Virus record (IMG/VR): IMGVR_UViG_3300031963_008359
Span: 1-31,483 of that record
Direction: 5' to 3' (one strand)
Source: a virus
Length of the DNA: 31,483 bases
Shown here: positions 15,886 to 22,031 of the stretch, piece by piece
Layout: each line of letters opens with the position of its first letter
Position numbering within the stretch: the first letter of the stretch is position 1
Notes under the pieces: model-generated
Database searches by the model: none
What the model was told of the DNA's origin: nothing
What the model saw: only the letters and a program-made list of their open reading frames with translations
Position numbers and translations under genes: made by a program

Positions 15886-15951
15886 TAAAATACAACACCA
15901 AAACCCACTGTTTTGCTGGGTTAGCAAGCACTAACTTAGTGCATTTTTGCT
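15886..15951 (+). ncRNA. candidate phage small RNA, about 65 nt
   Basis: A consensus promoter (15851-15879) and a terminator hairpin (15923-15951) bracket a 65-base stretch with no reading frame. The RNA would hold one hairpin AACCCA/TGGGTT (15902-15907 with 15917-15922) and then the terminator. It starts about 30 bases upstream of the leftward glycosyltransferase-like gene on the opposite strand, so it could be antisense to that gene's leader. It is inferred from signals only. Confidence 0.55.
15923..15951 (+). terminator. Rho-independent terminator of the small RNA
   Basis: GCACTA (15928-15933) and TAGTGC (15937-15942) form a 6-bp stem with loop ACT, followed by ATTTTTGC. The outer AGCAA and TTGCT may extend the pairing. 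Confidence 0.55.
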
Positions 15952-15953
15952 GG

Positions 15954-15982
15954 TTGACCAGAAATGCCATTTCGGTTATAAT
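15954..15982 (+). promoter_or_regulatory. sigma70 promoter (TTGACC-17-TATAAT) at the GIY-YIG gene
   Basis: TTGACC at 15954-15959 and TATAAT at 15977-15982 are 17 bases apart. The expected start (about 15989) coincides with the ATG of the next gene, so the mRNA would be leaderless. Confidence 0.72.
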
Positions 15983-15988
15983 ATATGT

Positions 15989-16330
15989 ATGAACAGTAAA
16001 AAAGCAACCCGCAAAAAACGAGTAGATCGCACCCATATCATTTACGTGATTCGTAGTGGTGAGGACTTCTACATTGGCGTCACTGCCAAAACAGAAAGCA
16101 CTGTGATCAAAAGTCTGCGGGTGCGTATGAACAAGCATCTCTATCGTAGCCGTTCAGAAGATAAAAGTTGGGCATTGTACGAAGCCTTGCGTGAGCGTGG
16201 CACTGAATCATTCAACTACGGTATCTTGGATGTGGTGCGTGGCAAAGCAGATGCACACCGATTAGAGCGTGAGTTGATCCGTACTCATCGCCCGAACTTA
16301 AACACCGATGTACGTGAAAGGAAAGTGTAA
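15989..16330 (+). CDS. GIY-YIG nuclease-domain protein
   Basis: The protein is 113 aa from the ATG at 15989 (an in-frame ATG at 15947 precedes the -35 box and is rejected). After a basic N-terminus (MNSKKATRKKRVDR) comes THIIYVIRSGEDFYIGVTAK, with IIYVI and FYIG as the two strands of the GIY-YIG fold. Arg in VRMNKHLYRS follows, then a Glu-containing helix RLERELIRTHRPNLNTD with the ELIRTH..LN ending usual in the family. Domain length (~90 aa) fits a stand-alone nuclease, as in phage Seg homing endonucleases and UvrC-like proteins, though no DNA-binding domain is added. The stop overlaps the next start (TAATG). Confidence 0.75.
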   Translation: MNSKKATRKKRVDRTHIIYVIRSGEDFYIGVTAKTESTVIKSLRVRMNKHLYRSRSEDKSWALYEALRERGTESFNYGILDVVRGKADAHRLERELIRTHRPNLNTDVRERKV

Positions 16331-16494
16331 TGGGATATTTTTCAAACTTGGCCCTGGACATTGAAGATGCACTGGCCCAGGGTGCCACAGTCAAACAAAT
16401 CTCTGGTCAATTTGACATCAGTGAAGCTGATGTTGAGAACTACATTGAGCAGTTAGACCAAACAGATCGTGACCCGGTTTACTACGGCGCTTGA
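16330..16494 (+). CDS. 54-aa protein with helix-turn-helix-like segment
   Basis: This short gene starts in a TAATG overlap with the nuclease gene (ATG 16330, TGA 16492-16494). The segment DALAQGATVKQISGQFDIS followed by EADVENYIEQL looks like a small helix-turn-helix, with TVKQISGQFDIS as the turn. Its stop codon lies inside the -35 box of the next promoter. It is a candidate small transcription regulator, but no target is visible. Confidence 0.6.
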   Translation: MGYFSNLALDIEDALAQGATVKQISGQFDISEADVENYIEQLDQTDRDPVYYGA

Positions 16495-16519
16495 CCAGAA
16501 AAGAATCATTTGTTATAAT
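16491..16519 (+). promoter_or_regulatory. sigma70 promoter (TTGACC-17-TATAAT)
   Basis: TTGACC at 16491-16496 and TATAAT at 16514-16519 have a 17-base spacer. The first ten bases (TTGACCAGAA) are the same as in the promoter at 15954, so the two probably share ancestry. Transcription would start near 16526 and read the small-gene run. Confidence 0.75.
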
Positions 16520-16543
16520 TAAAGAATCATAAAGGAGCAAACT

Positions 16544-16735
16544 ATGACAGGACTTTTTCGCACTGCTCTAGATGAGAGCATGGACGCAAATATCGATCAG
16601 ATTATTGCTAAACTGCAAGAAGCTAAACGAAGCCGGACCTATTTGCAACGAGCAAGTCTTGTTGGCAAAGTGGCACAAGAATGCCAGGACTATGACAGTT
16701 ACTGGACCGATCGACTCTACGACTTGATGGATTGA
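16544..16735 (+). CDS. uncharacterised 63-aa protein
   Basis: This helical protein begins MTGLFRTALDESMDANIDQI and has a helix EAKRSRTYLQRASLVGKVAQE. The AAAGGAG ribosome site at 16531-16537 sits 6 bases before the ATG and the sigma70 promoter just upstream gives it a short leader. The strong promoter and ribosome site suggest early expression. The function is unknown. Confidence 0.65.
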   Translation: MTGLFRTALDESMDANIDQIIAKLQEAKRSRTYLQRASLVGKVAQECQDYDSYWTDRLYDLMD

Positions 16736-16737
16736 TT

Positions 16738-16947
16738 ATGGAATACGATAAACGACACGGTGGTGCATTTGATCGTGGATCCGCAGACAGTTATTACAGC
16801 CGTCCACGCAGACCTCATTTGTATCTAGGTGCCACTGGGTCCAGTCCCGAGGTTTCAGCAGACATCATGAGTGATGAAGACATTGAGGCTTATCATGCCG
16901 GATACGATCACAATGAACAGTACGGTGACAAAAAAAGTTGGGATTGA
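16738..16947 (+). CDS. conserved small phage protein, 69 aa
   Basis: It begins MEYDKRHGGAFDRGSADSYY followed by SRPRRPHLYLGAT and ends SDEDIEAYHAGYDHNEQYGDKK. I recognise this layout (MEYDKRHGG.DRG.ADSYY.R...PH.Y.GAT and AY.AG...N...GDKK) from many T4-like environmental phages, always without function. ATG at 16738 is preferred over TTG at 16732. It is 2 bases after the preceding stop. Confidence 0.75.
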   Translation: MEYDKRHGGAFDRGSADSYYSRPRRPHLYLGATGSSPEVSADIMSDEDIEAYHAGYDHNEQYGDKKSWD

Positions 16948-16948
16948 A

Positions 16949-17122
16949 ATGACAGAAGTAAACTCATTGGAAGCCTTGGTGGTGCAAAAAGATCTGCAGG
17001 ACAAAGGCATTGAAAACTATACCATGCGCCCTGGCAATGACTGTATCTGGGTAAGCTACGGTCTGGTAGATTGCTATTATATTTTCCGTGAAGGACGGAT
17101 TGTAGACATACAATTTGACTGA
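16949..17122 (+). CDS. uncharacterised 57-aa protein
   Basis: This small acidic protein starts at ATG 16949, one base after the preceding stop; an earlier in-frame ATG (16871) lies inside that gene and is unlikely. It has ALVVQKDLQDKGIENYTMRPG and WVSYGLVDCYYIFREGRIVDIQFD, a strand-rich ending. No function is recognised. Confidence 0.55.
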   Translation: MTEVNSLEALVVQKDLQDKGIENYTMRPGNDCIWVSYGLVDCYYIFREGRIVDIQFD

Positions 17123-17123
17123 T

Positions 17124-17255
17124 ATGAACAACATCAAAGACGCACCAAAAACACGCAACTGGGTAGCCAAAAACAATCGGCACCGTGCTGTGGTCATGCG
17201 GGTGCGTACTTGGTATCAGCGCCAGCCCAAGCACCGCAACAAGGAAGTACAATGA
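17124..17255 (+). CDS. basic 43-aa protein
   Basis: This gene is too short for routine ORF calling. It starts at ATG 17124, one base after the preceding stop, and ends in an ATGA overlap with the next gene (17252). The product has many Arg, Lys, His and Asn residues (RNWVAKNNRHRAVVMRVRTW), so it is likely to bind nucleic acid. The intact coupling on both sides is the main support. Confidence 0.55.
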   Translation: MNNIKDAPKTRNWVAKNNRHRAVVMRVRTWYQRQPKHRNKEVQ

Positions 17256-17653
17256 AGATTGGTTTTAGTTATAGTCGGTGTGTTCGCGATATTGCAGAAG
17301 GCGATGTCAACATGGACGATGTGTTGATTATCATTGCTCGCACCGACTTTGACCCGCACAATGACGAACAATGGACCAGCATTTGGGGTGGTTACCGACA
17401 TGGGGGGCATAGCCGTGCCGAATGGCACCATTGCAAGGACAGCGATGAGCAACGCTACCGAGACATCTCTTTGGAACTTCATGAATCAGGTCGTCTGCAT
17501 CAGCCTAGGCAGTTTGGTGCTCACCCTAGACGCAGTCCTTACGTGTGGGTAGACACTGGCCCCATTGGGCACGAACAATACGAACAACCCGAGAGTGTGC
17601 AACAGGCTTGGCAGAACTATTTGATGCTGAGTGCATTGACAAGGCAAATATGA
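17252..17653 (+). CDS. conserved phage protein, 133 aa
   Basis: The start at 17252 overlaps the preceding stop (ATGA); an in-frame start at 17210 is rejected. The protein opens MKIGFSYSRCVRDIAEGDV and has VLIIIARTDFDPHNDEQW and LHESGRLHQPRQFGAHPRR. This set of blocks recurs in phages and a few bacteria and has no known function. The acidic and aromatic residues look enzyme-like (RTDFDP), but I cannot assign a fold. Confidence 0.7.
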   Translation: MKIGFSYSRCVRDIAEGDVNMDDVLIIIARTDFDPHNDEQWTSIWGGYRHGGHSRAEWHHCKDSDEQRYRDISLELHESGRLHQPRQFGAHPRRSPYVWVDTGPIGHEQYEQPESVQQAWQNYLMLSALTRQI

Positions 17654-18018
17654 AAAAGAAAAGATTACTCACAAACAAAATGCTGGACTTTGACACTGGT
17701 GAGCCTGGTTTCATGGGTATGGTCATTCCTGATCATACTCAACAAGCTCTCACTCATTATTTGGTCAATGGCTATGAGCCCGGTGGGTTCCTTAGTGCCA
17801 TGCTAGCCATGGACATGCCACGTGCCATTGCCTGTGCCGACACTGCCAACCGTCAGATGATGTGGGCCATTGGACGTTGGATTACCACAGAATGTCCCGA
17901 AGTGGCCTGGGGCAACTATGACAAAGTACAGGCCTGGGTACGAGATACACACGGATTCAGAACTGAATATCGAACAGCCTACGAAAAAGAACAAGTTTGG
18001 TTAACGCTAGTAAAATAA
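17650..18018 (+). CDS. conserved phage protein, 122 aa
   Basis: The start at 17650 overlaps the preceding stop (ATGA). The protein begins MKKKRLLTNKMLDFDTGEPG and has HTQQALTHYLVNGYEPGGFLSAMLAMDMPRAIACAD and NYDKVQAWVRDTH. The pattern G.EPGGFL..vLa.Dl..A...AD.. is frequent in small phage proteins of this kind and has no assigned function. Confidence 0.65.
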   Translation: MKKKRLLTNKMLDFDTGEPGFMGMVIPDHTQQALTHYLVNGYEPGGFLSAMLAMDMPRAIACADTANRQMMWAIGRWITTECPEVAWGNYDKVQAWVRDTHGFRTEYRTAYEKEQVWLTLVK

Positions 18019-18028
18019 GGAGAATGTC

Positions 18029-18247
18029 ATGGACGACAATCTGTATCGTGTAGTACGCAATCGGTGCCAGTGCCGTCAATGCGAGGATATCATTGAATCT
18101 CGGCACCGTCATGATTTTGTGAGCTGTAAATGCGGTGCCATCTTTACTGATGGCGGTACTGCCTACATCCGTCGTGGTGCCAAAGACCTTGGCGACATCA
18201 TTGACCTTAGTGAATACGAACTCAAGGAGTTGAATCATGGAGTATAA
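18029..18247 (+). CDS. DUF7695-like zinc-ribbon protein, 72 aa
   Basis: The protein has paired cysteines CQCRQCEDIIESRHRHDF followed by CKCGAIFTDGG and YIRRGAKDLG, the layout of DUF7695: a CxxC near the start, a second C(x)CG, and a DGG...YIRR ending. This would bind one zinc ion. It is a very common small phage protein. It has an AAGGAGAA ribosome site just before the ATG. Confidence 0.72.
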   Translation: MDDNLYRVVRNRCQCRQCEDIIESRHRHDFVSCKCGAIFTDGGTAYIRRGAKDLGDIIDLSEYELKELNHGV

Positions 18248-18467
18248 CATTGACGGACTTACCAAGAAGCAAGTGGCCATCCTGGACATCATGTGGGCAC
18301 TAGAAGACCAGGATAGTGTACACAACTTTATCCGTAGCCTACCGCCTACAGATCGTCTACAGGCACAGAGTCTTGCAACTCTACTGATACACGAAGCCTT
18401 GGAAGAATGGCTGGAAGGTATCACAGAGTTTCCTGATGCCATGGAAATCATTGAAAGGATACGCTGA
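18237..18467 (+). CDS. conserved phage protein, 76 aa, helical
   Basis: The protein begins MEYNIDGLTKKQVAILDIMWAL and continues SLPPTDRLQAQSLATLLIHEALEEW. I recognise this all-helical layout (DGLT.KQ...LD.MW.., ...L...Dr..A.tL..L...E..) from T4-like phages. The function is unknown. It overlaps its neighbours by 11 bases upstream and 1 base downstream (TGATG). Confidence 0.7.
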   Translation: MEYNIDGLTKKQVAILDIMWALEDQDSVHNFIRSLPPTDRLQAQSLATLLIHEALEEWLEGITEFPDAMEIIERIR

Positions 18468-19138
18468 TGCTAAAATACAAAAACATCTATGCCATACGTG
18501 ATGCAGAAGAACGTCTACGCAGAGATTATCGCTGGGGCACAGGACACTACACCAAGGAAAGCGATACCTTGTTGATGTTTACCATTGGTCCCAAGGCCGA
18601 AGAAGATGCCACCAGCAACTTGGACTTCTTGTTGTCCTTGGGCAAGAAACACAGCGCCACTCATCTTGTATTGCACGGGAACAAGATCCAGTATCTAGCT
18701 GATCACAACAGCAACAGCATAGAACAAGATCTTTTGCCCACTGAGTGGACCCAACAATACCGAGAGTGGATAGATTCTCCTAATATAGACTTCTCTGTAC
18801 AAGATTCTGGGCAGGGCTTTTGTCACAGTTTTAGAACCTGGCGTCGTGCTTTTGCCACACGCAAAACACACGGTATCTATGACTTGGCCACTGGTACTAG
18901 GCTGACCAATCGTCAGGATATTATACAGCGTATTTGGGATCATGGTTTTGCGTCCTGGCGTGGACGACCTCTTGCTGTGGCCAGTATCAAATGGTCTGGC
19001 TCTAGAGAAGAACTAGAAGATCTCACTGTGATTGCTGATCGCTATTGGAGCCGTCGCCACAAGAGTGACATGGCCAAAAAGATGTGTTCAGCTTATACTG
19101 CAATCAATCGCTATGTTGCTTGGCCTGGAGCTTGGTAA
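18467..19138 (+). CDS. uncharacterised 223-aa protein
   Basis: The N-terminal half has KNIYAIRDAEERLRRDYRWGTG and LLMFTIGPKAEEDATSN; the C-terminal half has THGIYDLATGTRLTNRQDIIQRIWDHGFASWRG, RPLAVASIKWSG and IADRYWSRRHKSDM. The residues WRRAFATRKTHGIYD suggest a nucleotide or sugar site, but no known motif is complete. It is the largest unassigned gene in this run. Overlaps are TGATG at the start and TAATG at the end. Confidence 0.6.
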   Translation: MLKYKNIYAIRDAEERLRRDYRWGTGHYTKESDTLLMFTIGPKAEEDATSNLDFLLSLGKKHSATHLVLHGNKIQYLADHNSNSIEQDLLPTEWTQQYREWIDSPNIDFSVQDSGQGFCHSFRTWRRAFATRKTHGIYDLATGTRLTNRQDIIQRIWDHGFASWRGRPLAVASIKWSGSREELEDLTVIADRYWSRRHKSDMAKKMCSAYTAINRYVAWPGAW

Positions 19139-19428
19139 TGAAAACCCAACGTGACTACTGGCAGGAATCACATGATCAAGTCATGGCTGAAATGAAATTG
19201 GATCCTTTGTATGGAGCAGTTCCACCCAGCGACTCTGGATATACCTTCCAAAACACGCACAATCCCAACACCATAACCTGTTTAGCCGGAGGCGAAGAAA
19301 TGCTTCGTGTTGGCCCTGATGGATTTTGGGTGCGTGGGGTGAAAGTCGAACAGGATGACAAAGAAGCTGAAATAGTGTATAATGCTATGAAAGAATTCTT
19401 AACTTGGAGTCAATTAACACGACGATGA
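19138..19428 (+). CDS. conserved phage protein, 96 aa
   Basis: Start at 19138 (TAATG overlap) is preferred; the in-frame ATG at 19084 is inside the previous gene. The ending MLRVGPDGFWVRGVKVEQDDKEAEIVYNAMKEFLTW carries the widely found phage block ML.V..dGFyVRG..V..Dd.EA..Vy..f..fl.W. It is of unknown function and often found in freshwater phage genomes. Confidence 0.72.
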   Translation: MKTQRDYWQESHDQVMAEMKLDPLYGAVPPSDSGYTFQNTHNPNTITCLAGGEEMLRVGPDGFWVRGVKVEQDDKEAEIVYNAMKEFLTWSQLTRR

Positions 19429-19880
19429 CTACACTGTATAAAAAGATTGGACATAGATATCAACCTGTTGCTGAATACAGCAACGAAGCCATAGATAGTT
19501 TTCCCAAGGGCACACATCTTGTGATGTGTTATCCTGGTGGACAAAGTCGCCGCTTCAACATCGACCCTGACTATGCGGCTATGATTGCCGCAGGCCGTGT
19601 AGCCGAAGATGCCATCTGTAGAGCTATCAGCAAGGCTGCCGAACTGCGTCCACAACGTACTCCATTGACTCCACGACAAAAACAAGCATGGGAGGCCTTG
19701 GCATCAGCGTTTGGTGACGAGTTAACCACTCTGCGAGGTCTCAGTGTCCACGACTGTGCCGAAGCTGGTGTTAAAGCCATGCAAGAGGAAGCTGACAAGT
19801 TGATGCAACACGAAAGTGTGCGTCAGGCCTGGAACCATTTTCAGTTAGTATGCGAACTCACAAAAAATCCAACGACATGA
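19425..19880 (+). CDS. conserved phage protein, 151 aa
   Basis: Start at ATG 19425 (ATGA overlap). The protein opens TLYKKIGHRYQPVAEYS and has PKGTHLVMCYPGGQSRRF, AEDAICRAISKAAELRPQRTPLTPRQ, FGDELTTLRGLSVHDCAEAGVKAMQEEADKL and HESVRQAWNHFQLVCELT. All these blocks are typical of a frequent but uncharacterised environmental-phage family. It is helix-rich in its second half. Confidence 0.75.
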   Translation: MTTLYKKIGHRYQPVAEYSNEAIDSFPKGTHLVMCYPGGQSRRFNIDPDYAAMIAAGRVAEDAICRAISKAAELRPQRTPLTPRQKQAWEALASAFGDELTTLRGLSVHDCAEAGVKAMQEEADKLMQHESVRQAWNHFQLVCELTKNPTT

Positions 19881-20152
19881 TCACAATGCCACACCGAGTG
19901 TGGCAGGACATCATGCTGGTACTTACGCAAGAGTACCTGGAAGAACCCAGTGTTCTTTTGATCAGATCAAAAATGAAAAGAGTGTTGGGATTCACTCAAC
20001 GCTATCACAAAGAGTGGGTAGAGACCGGTCGAAGAGAAAACGGGCAGGCCTATGGATTCTATCAAGAGTACACAGTGCTAGACTTTTACACAGAATCAGC
20101 TCGGAGTTGGTTTTTGATCAAGTTTGCTGACCAGCTCAATGACAAAGTTTGA
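19877..20152 (+). CDS. conserved phage protein, 91 aa
   Basis: The start at ATG 19877 overlaps the previous stop (ATGA). The product is helix then beta, with MITMPHRVWQDIMLVLTQEY and TQRYHKEWVETGRRENG and YQEYTVLDFYTESARSWFLIKFADQL. No function is assigned. Confidence 0.6.
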   Translation: MITMPHRVWQDIMLVLTQEYLEEPSVLLIRSKMKRVLGFTQRYHKEWVETGRRENGQAYGFYQEYTVLDFYTESARSWFLIKFADQLNDKV

Positions 20153-20420
20153 AACATGGCCTCCTCCTCGAGATTGGATAGAGATAGTGATATCGTGGAA
20201 GACCATGTTGGATCATGCAGATCATGCACCCAATGATATCATCGCTTGGCTTGACAAAACGCCAGGAGGACGTTATCATTTACATGGATGGGATGATTTC
20301 AAACGCTATCCTAGTCATGGCATAGGAGTGGGCGGAGTGGATGGGTTTGCTTTTCGTTTTGAAAACTCGCAGGATGCTATGTTGTTTGCATTGAGATGGA
20401 GTAGACATGAACCTTTATAA
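20139..20420 (+). CDS. small protein with FEN-type 'DAMLFaLrW' ending, 93 aa
   Basis: The ATG at 20139 overlaps the previous gene by 14 bases. It ends RFENSQDAMLFALRWSRHEPL, which resembles the end of the neighbouring protein at 20407-20640. The middle (TPGGRYHLHGWDDFKRY) is hydrophilic. This 'F.FE...DAMLF.L.W' ending recurs in short phage proteins; function unknown. Confidence 0.6.
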   Translation: MTKFETWPPPRDWIEIVISWKTMLDHADHAPNDIIAWLDKTPGGRYHLHGWDDFKRYPSHGIGVGGVDGFAFRFENSQDAMLFALRWSRHEPL

Positions 20421-20640
20421 AGTTTATATCACGGATAGTGACAATACTCAAGGGTATGACTATCTCTCGCAGTACTGGATCAACATGGACCAGTGGGCGC
20501 AGGAGCATTGTGAGAGCTACCAGGGCTACGATGCACAGGATGTCAGCGACGTCAGTTTACAATGGGACGAAATAGGCGAATACCGATTCCTAGAAGAAAA
20601 GGATGCCATGTTGTTTGAACTCAAATGGAATCGAGGATGA
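20407..20640 (+). CDS. small protein with 'DAMLFeLkW' ending, 77 aa
   Basis: The protein is acidic and aromatic (YDYLSQYWINMDQWAQEH), with the same terminal pattern as its neighbour: YRFLEEKDAMLFELKWNRG. This is probably an old duplication of the C-terminal part. It overlaps the upstream gene by 14 bases and the downstream gene by ATGA. Confidence 0.6.
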   Translation: MNLYKVYITDSDNTQGYDYLSQYWINMDQWAQEHCESYQGYDAQDVSDVSLQWDEIGEYRFLEEKDAMLFELKWNRG

Positions 20641-20906
20641 TTGATTACTACTACGAATTCCCTGAAGGAACCAAACTGTTTGATCAACCCACACGTTATG
20701 CTATCCAGCGTGGTTATCACCCTGAATTCAGCACCCAATATCAGCGTACCTTGCATGGGCAGTGCTATCAACATGCCAGCCGTATGTGGCTAGAGAATGC
20801 CAACGGTGCTGTGTTGGTTAGAATACATGGTCGTGATGTGCATGAAAAGATACATACAAAAGAACTAACATGGATTAAACTACAAGCTAGAGAACTGGAA
20901 GTTTAA
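20637..20906 (+). CDS. uncharacterised 89-aa protein
   Basis: Start at ATG 20637 (ATGA overlap); the upstream in-frame ATG at 20625 is less likely. It begins MIDYYYEFPEGTKLFDQ and has TRYAIQRGYHPEF and CYQHASRMWLENANG. No known motif. The next ATG follows one base after the stop. Confidence 0.55.
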   Translation: MIDYYYEFPEGTKLFDQPTRYAIQRGYHPEFSTQYQRTLHGQCYQHASRMWLENANGAVLVRIHGRDVHEKIHTKELTWIKLQARELEV

Positions 20907-20907
20907 A

Positions 20908-21453
20908 ATGACAGCAGAAGAACTCAAACAAGGTATATTTTTACTCAACACAAGACGCTTTGGCAAAGTGGCCGAAGTCATGATCAAATTGATCAAGAGC
21001 CTGGATAAAAGTAAAAACATCTTCCACGATCTATTTGATACCACGCTGAACCAACGCATAGAAGTCAAATTCTCCACAGTGCGACAGAGCTTGACACCCA
21101 TCACAGAAAGCAACATCTTAGAAAGTATTGCCGCAGAAGCCAGCGCCAATCGTGCTGTAAAATTCAAGAACTGGAAAAAGCACGATTTTTGGTGTAACAT
21201 ACAGCAGGTCAAAAAGTCTGAGTTTGAAGTGCTCTACTACGGATTGTTTTTTGATGACTGCATCAAGATCTTCCGCATCACTCCAGACAAGATCAACGAC
21301 ACCATTGGCTACAACAACAAACAGCACAAAGGCAATGTAGGCGAAGGGCAGTTTCATATCAATGCAGAAACGCTACAAGTACATTTGGATAACTATCTCA
21401 TACAGACCTTGACATATCAAAACTTGCTGAATTTGCTCAAGTGTAAAAGTTAA
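20908..21453 (+). CDS. possible PD-(D/E)XK nuclease-fold protein, 181 aa
   Basis: The N-terminal part has RRFGKVAEVMIKLIKSL (Glu23), HDLFDTTLNQRIEVKFSTV with Asp44 and Glu52-Val-Lys54, then a beta strand region FWCNIQQVKKSEFEVLYYGLFFDDCIKIF. A helix Glu, an Asp, and an E-x-K after a beta hairpin is the active-site order of restriction-endonuclease-fold proteins. The C-terminal part (GNVGEGQFHINAETLQVHLDNY) looks conserved. This would be a small Mg2+-dependent nuclease, but the fold is not proven by sequence alone. There is no methyltransferase beside it, so a restriction-modification role is unlikely. Confidence 0.45.
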   Translation: MTAEELKQGIFLLNTRRFGKVAEVMIKLIKSLDKSKNIFHDLFDTTLNQRIEVKFSTVRQSLTPITESNILESIAAEASANRAVKFKNWKKHDFWCNIQQVKKSEFEVLYYGLFFDDCIKIFRITPDKINDTIGYNNKQHKGNVGEGQFHINAETLQVHLDNYLIQTLTYQNLLNLLKCKS

Positions 21454-21467
21454 CTGAGGATTGGGAG

Positions 21468-21475
21468 ATTAAATA
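21468..21475 (+). promoter_or_regulatory. late-promoter-like octamer ATTAAATA, 5 nt before ATG
   Basis: ATTAAATA matches T4 late TATAAATA in 6 of 8 positions and lies exactly 5 bases before the ATG at 21481, where transcription would begin. See the leaderless-gene finding. Confidence 0.4.
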
Positions 21476-21480
21476 CGGTT

Positions 21481-21780
21481 ATGAGTAAAGACGAAGATAA
21501 AATCAAACATTCACGACGGTTGCTCAAAGATGACAACGCTATCAACAAGCAACTCAAAATAGCCCGACAGCACGGATTGACCACTGCTGATCAAGCAGTT
21601 AACCAGCCTCATCGATTGGCCAAACACCATGTCATGGACTGTGGTAATCCAGACTGCTACTTGTGTGGCAATCCACGCAAAACGCACAAGGATAAATTGA
21701 CTGCCCAAGAAAAACGTCTATTTCAAGACATTGACACGCCCACTGATCGAAAGAGCAATGGATTAAAAACTGATGAATAA
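21481..21780 (+). CDS. conserved 99-aa protein with CGNPxCxxCGNPRK motif
   Basis: The protein has a basic helix (KHSRRLLKDDNAINKQLKIARQ) and the block HHVMDCGNPDCYLCGNPRKTHKDKLTAQEKRLFQD. The cysteines DCGNPDCYLC may bind zinc. This block is often met in phage and bacterial small proteins without known function. The ATG is directly downstream of a late-promoter-like octamer; GGGAG lies about 11 bases before the ATG. Confidence 0.68.
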   Translation: MSKDEDKIKHSRRLLKDDNAINKQLKIARQHGLTTADQAVNQPHRLAKHHVMDCGNPDCYLCGNPRKTHKDKLTAQEKRLFQDIDTPTDRKSNGLKTDE

Positions 21781-21795
21781 TTGAGGAAAATATAA

Positions 21796-22002
21796 ATGAG
21801 TGATTTGTTCGACGATGCAGATGCCGCAACAGAACTTTGGCTACAAACAAACCTAAATCGTAGACCCAAGGTGCCAGCCAGCACAGGATATTGTCTGGTA
21901 TGCGAAGAGCCAACCCCAGGGGCGTTCTGTTCCAAAGAATGCGGTGAGGATTTTGAAAAGATCACACGGCAACGAAAAATCAACGGCGCAGAAAAATATT
22001 AA
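21796..22002 (+). CDS. small zinc-finger protein, DksA/DUF2116-like, 68 aa
   Basis: After a hydrophilic N-terminus (MSDLFDDADAATELWLQTN) comes CLVCEEPTPGAFCSKECGEDFEKI, a four-cysteine pattern C-x2-C-x8-C-x3-C as in small zinc fingers of the FCSxECgxdfEk type. Such proteins are often encoded by phages and are thought to bind nucleic acid or protein. GAGGAAAA precedes the ATG. It is followed directly by a terminator. Confidence 0.68.
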   Translation: MSDLFDDADAATELWLQTNLNRRPKVPASTGYCLVCEEPTPGAFCSKECGEDFEKITRQRKINGAEKY

Positions 22003-22006
22003 AAAT

Positions 22007-22027
22007 AAAGGACCGTTAAGGTCCTTT
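22007..22027. terminator. bidirectional Rho-independent terminator
   Basis: AAAGGACC (22007-22014) and GGTCCTTT (22020-22027) form an 8-bp hairpin with loop GTTAA between two converging genes. T-rich tails follow on both strands, so it can end the plus-strand small-gene run and the leftward pstS. Confidence 0.75.
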
Positions 22028-22031
22028 AGTT

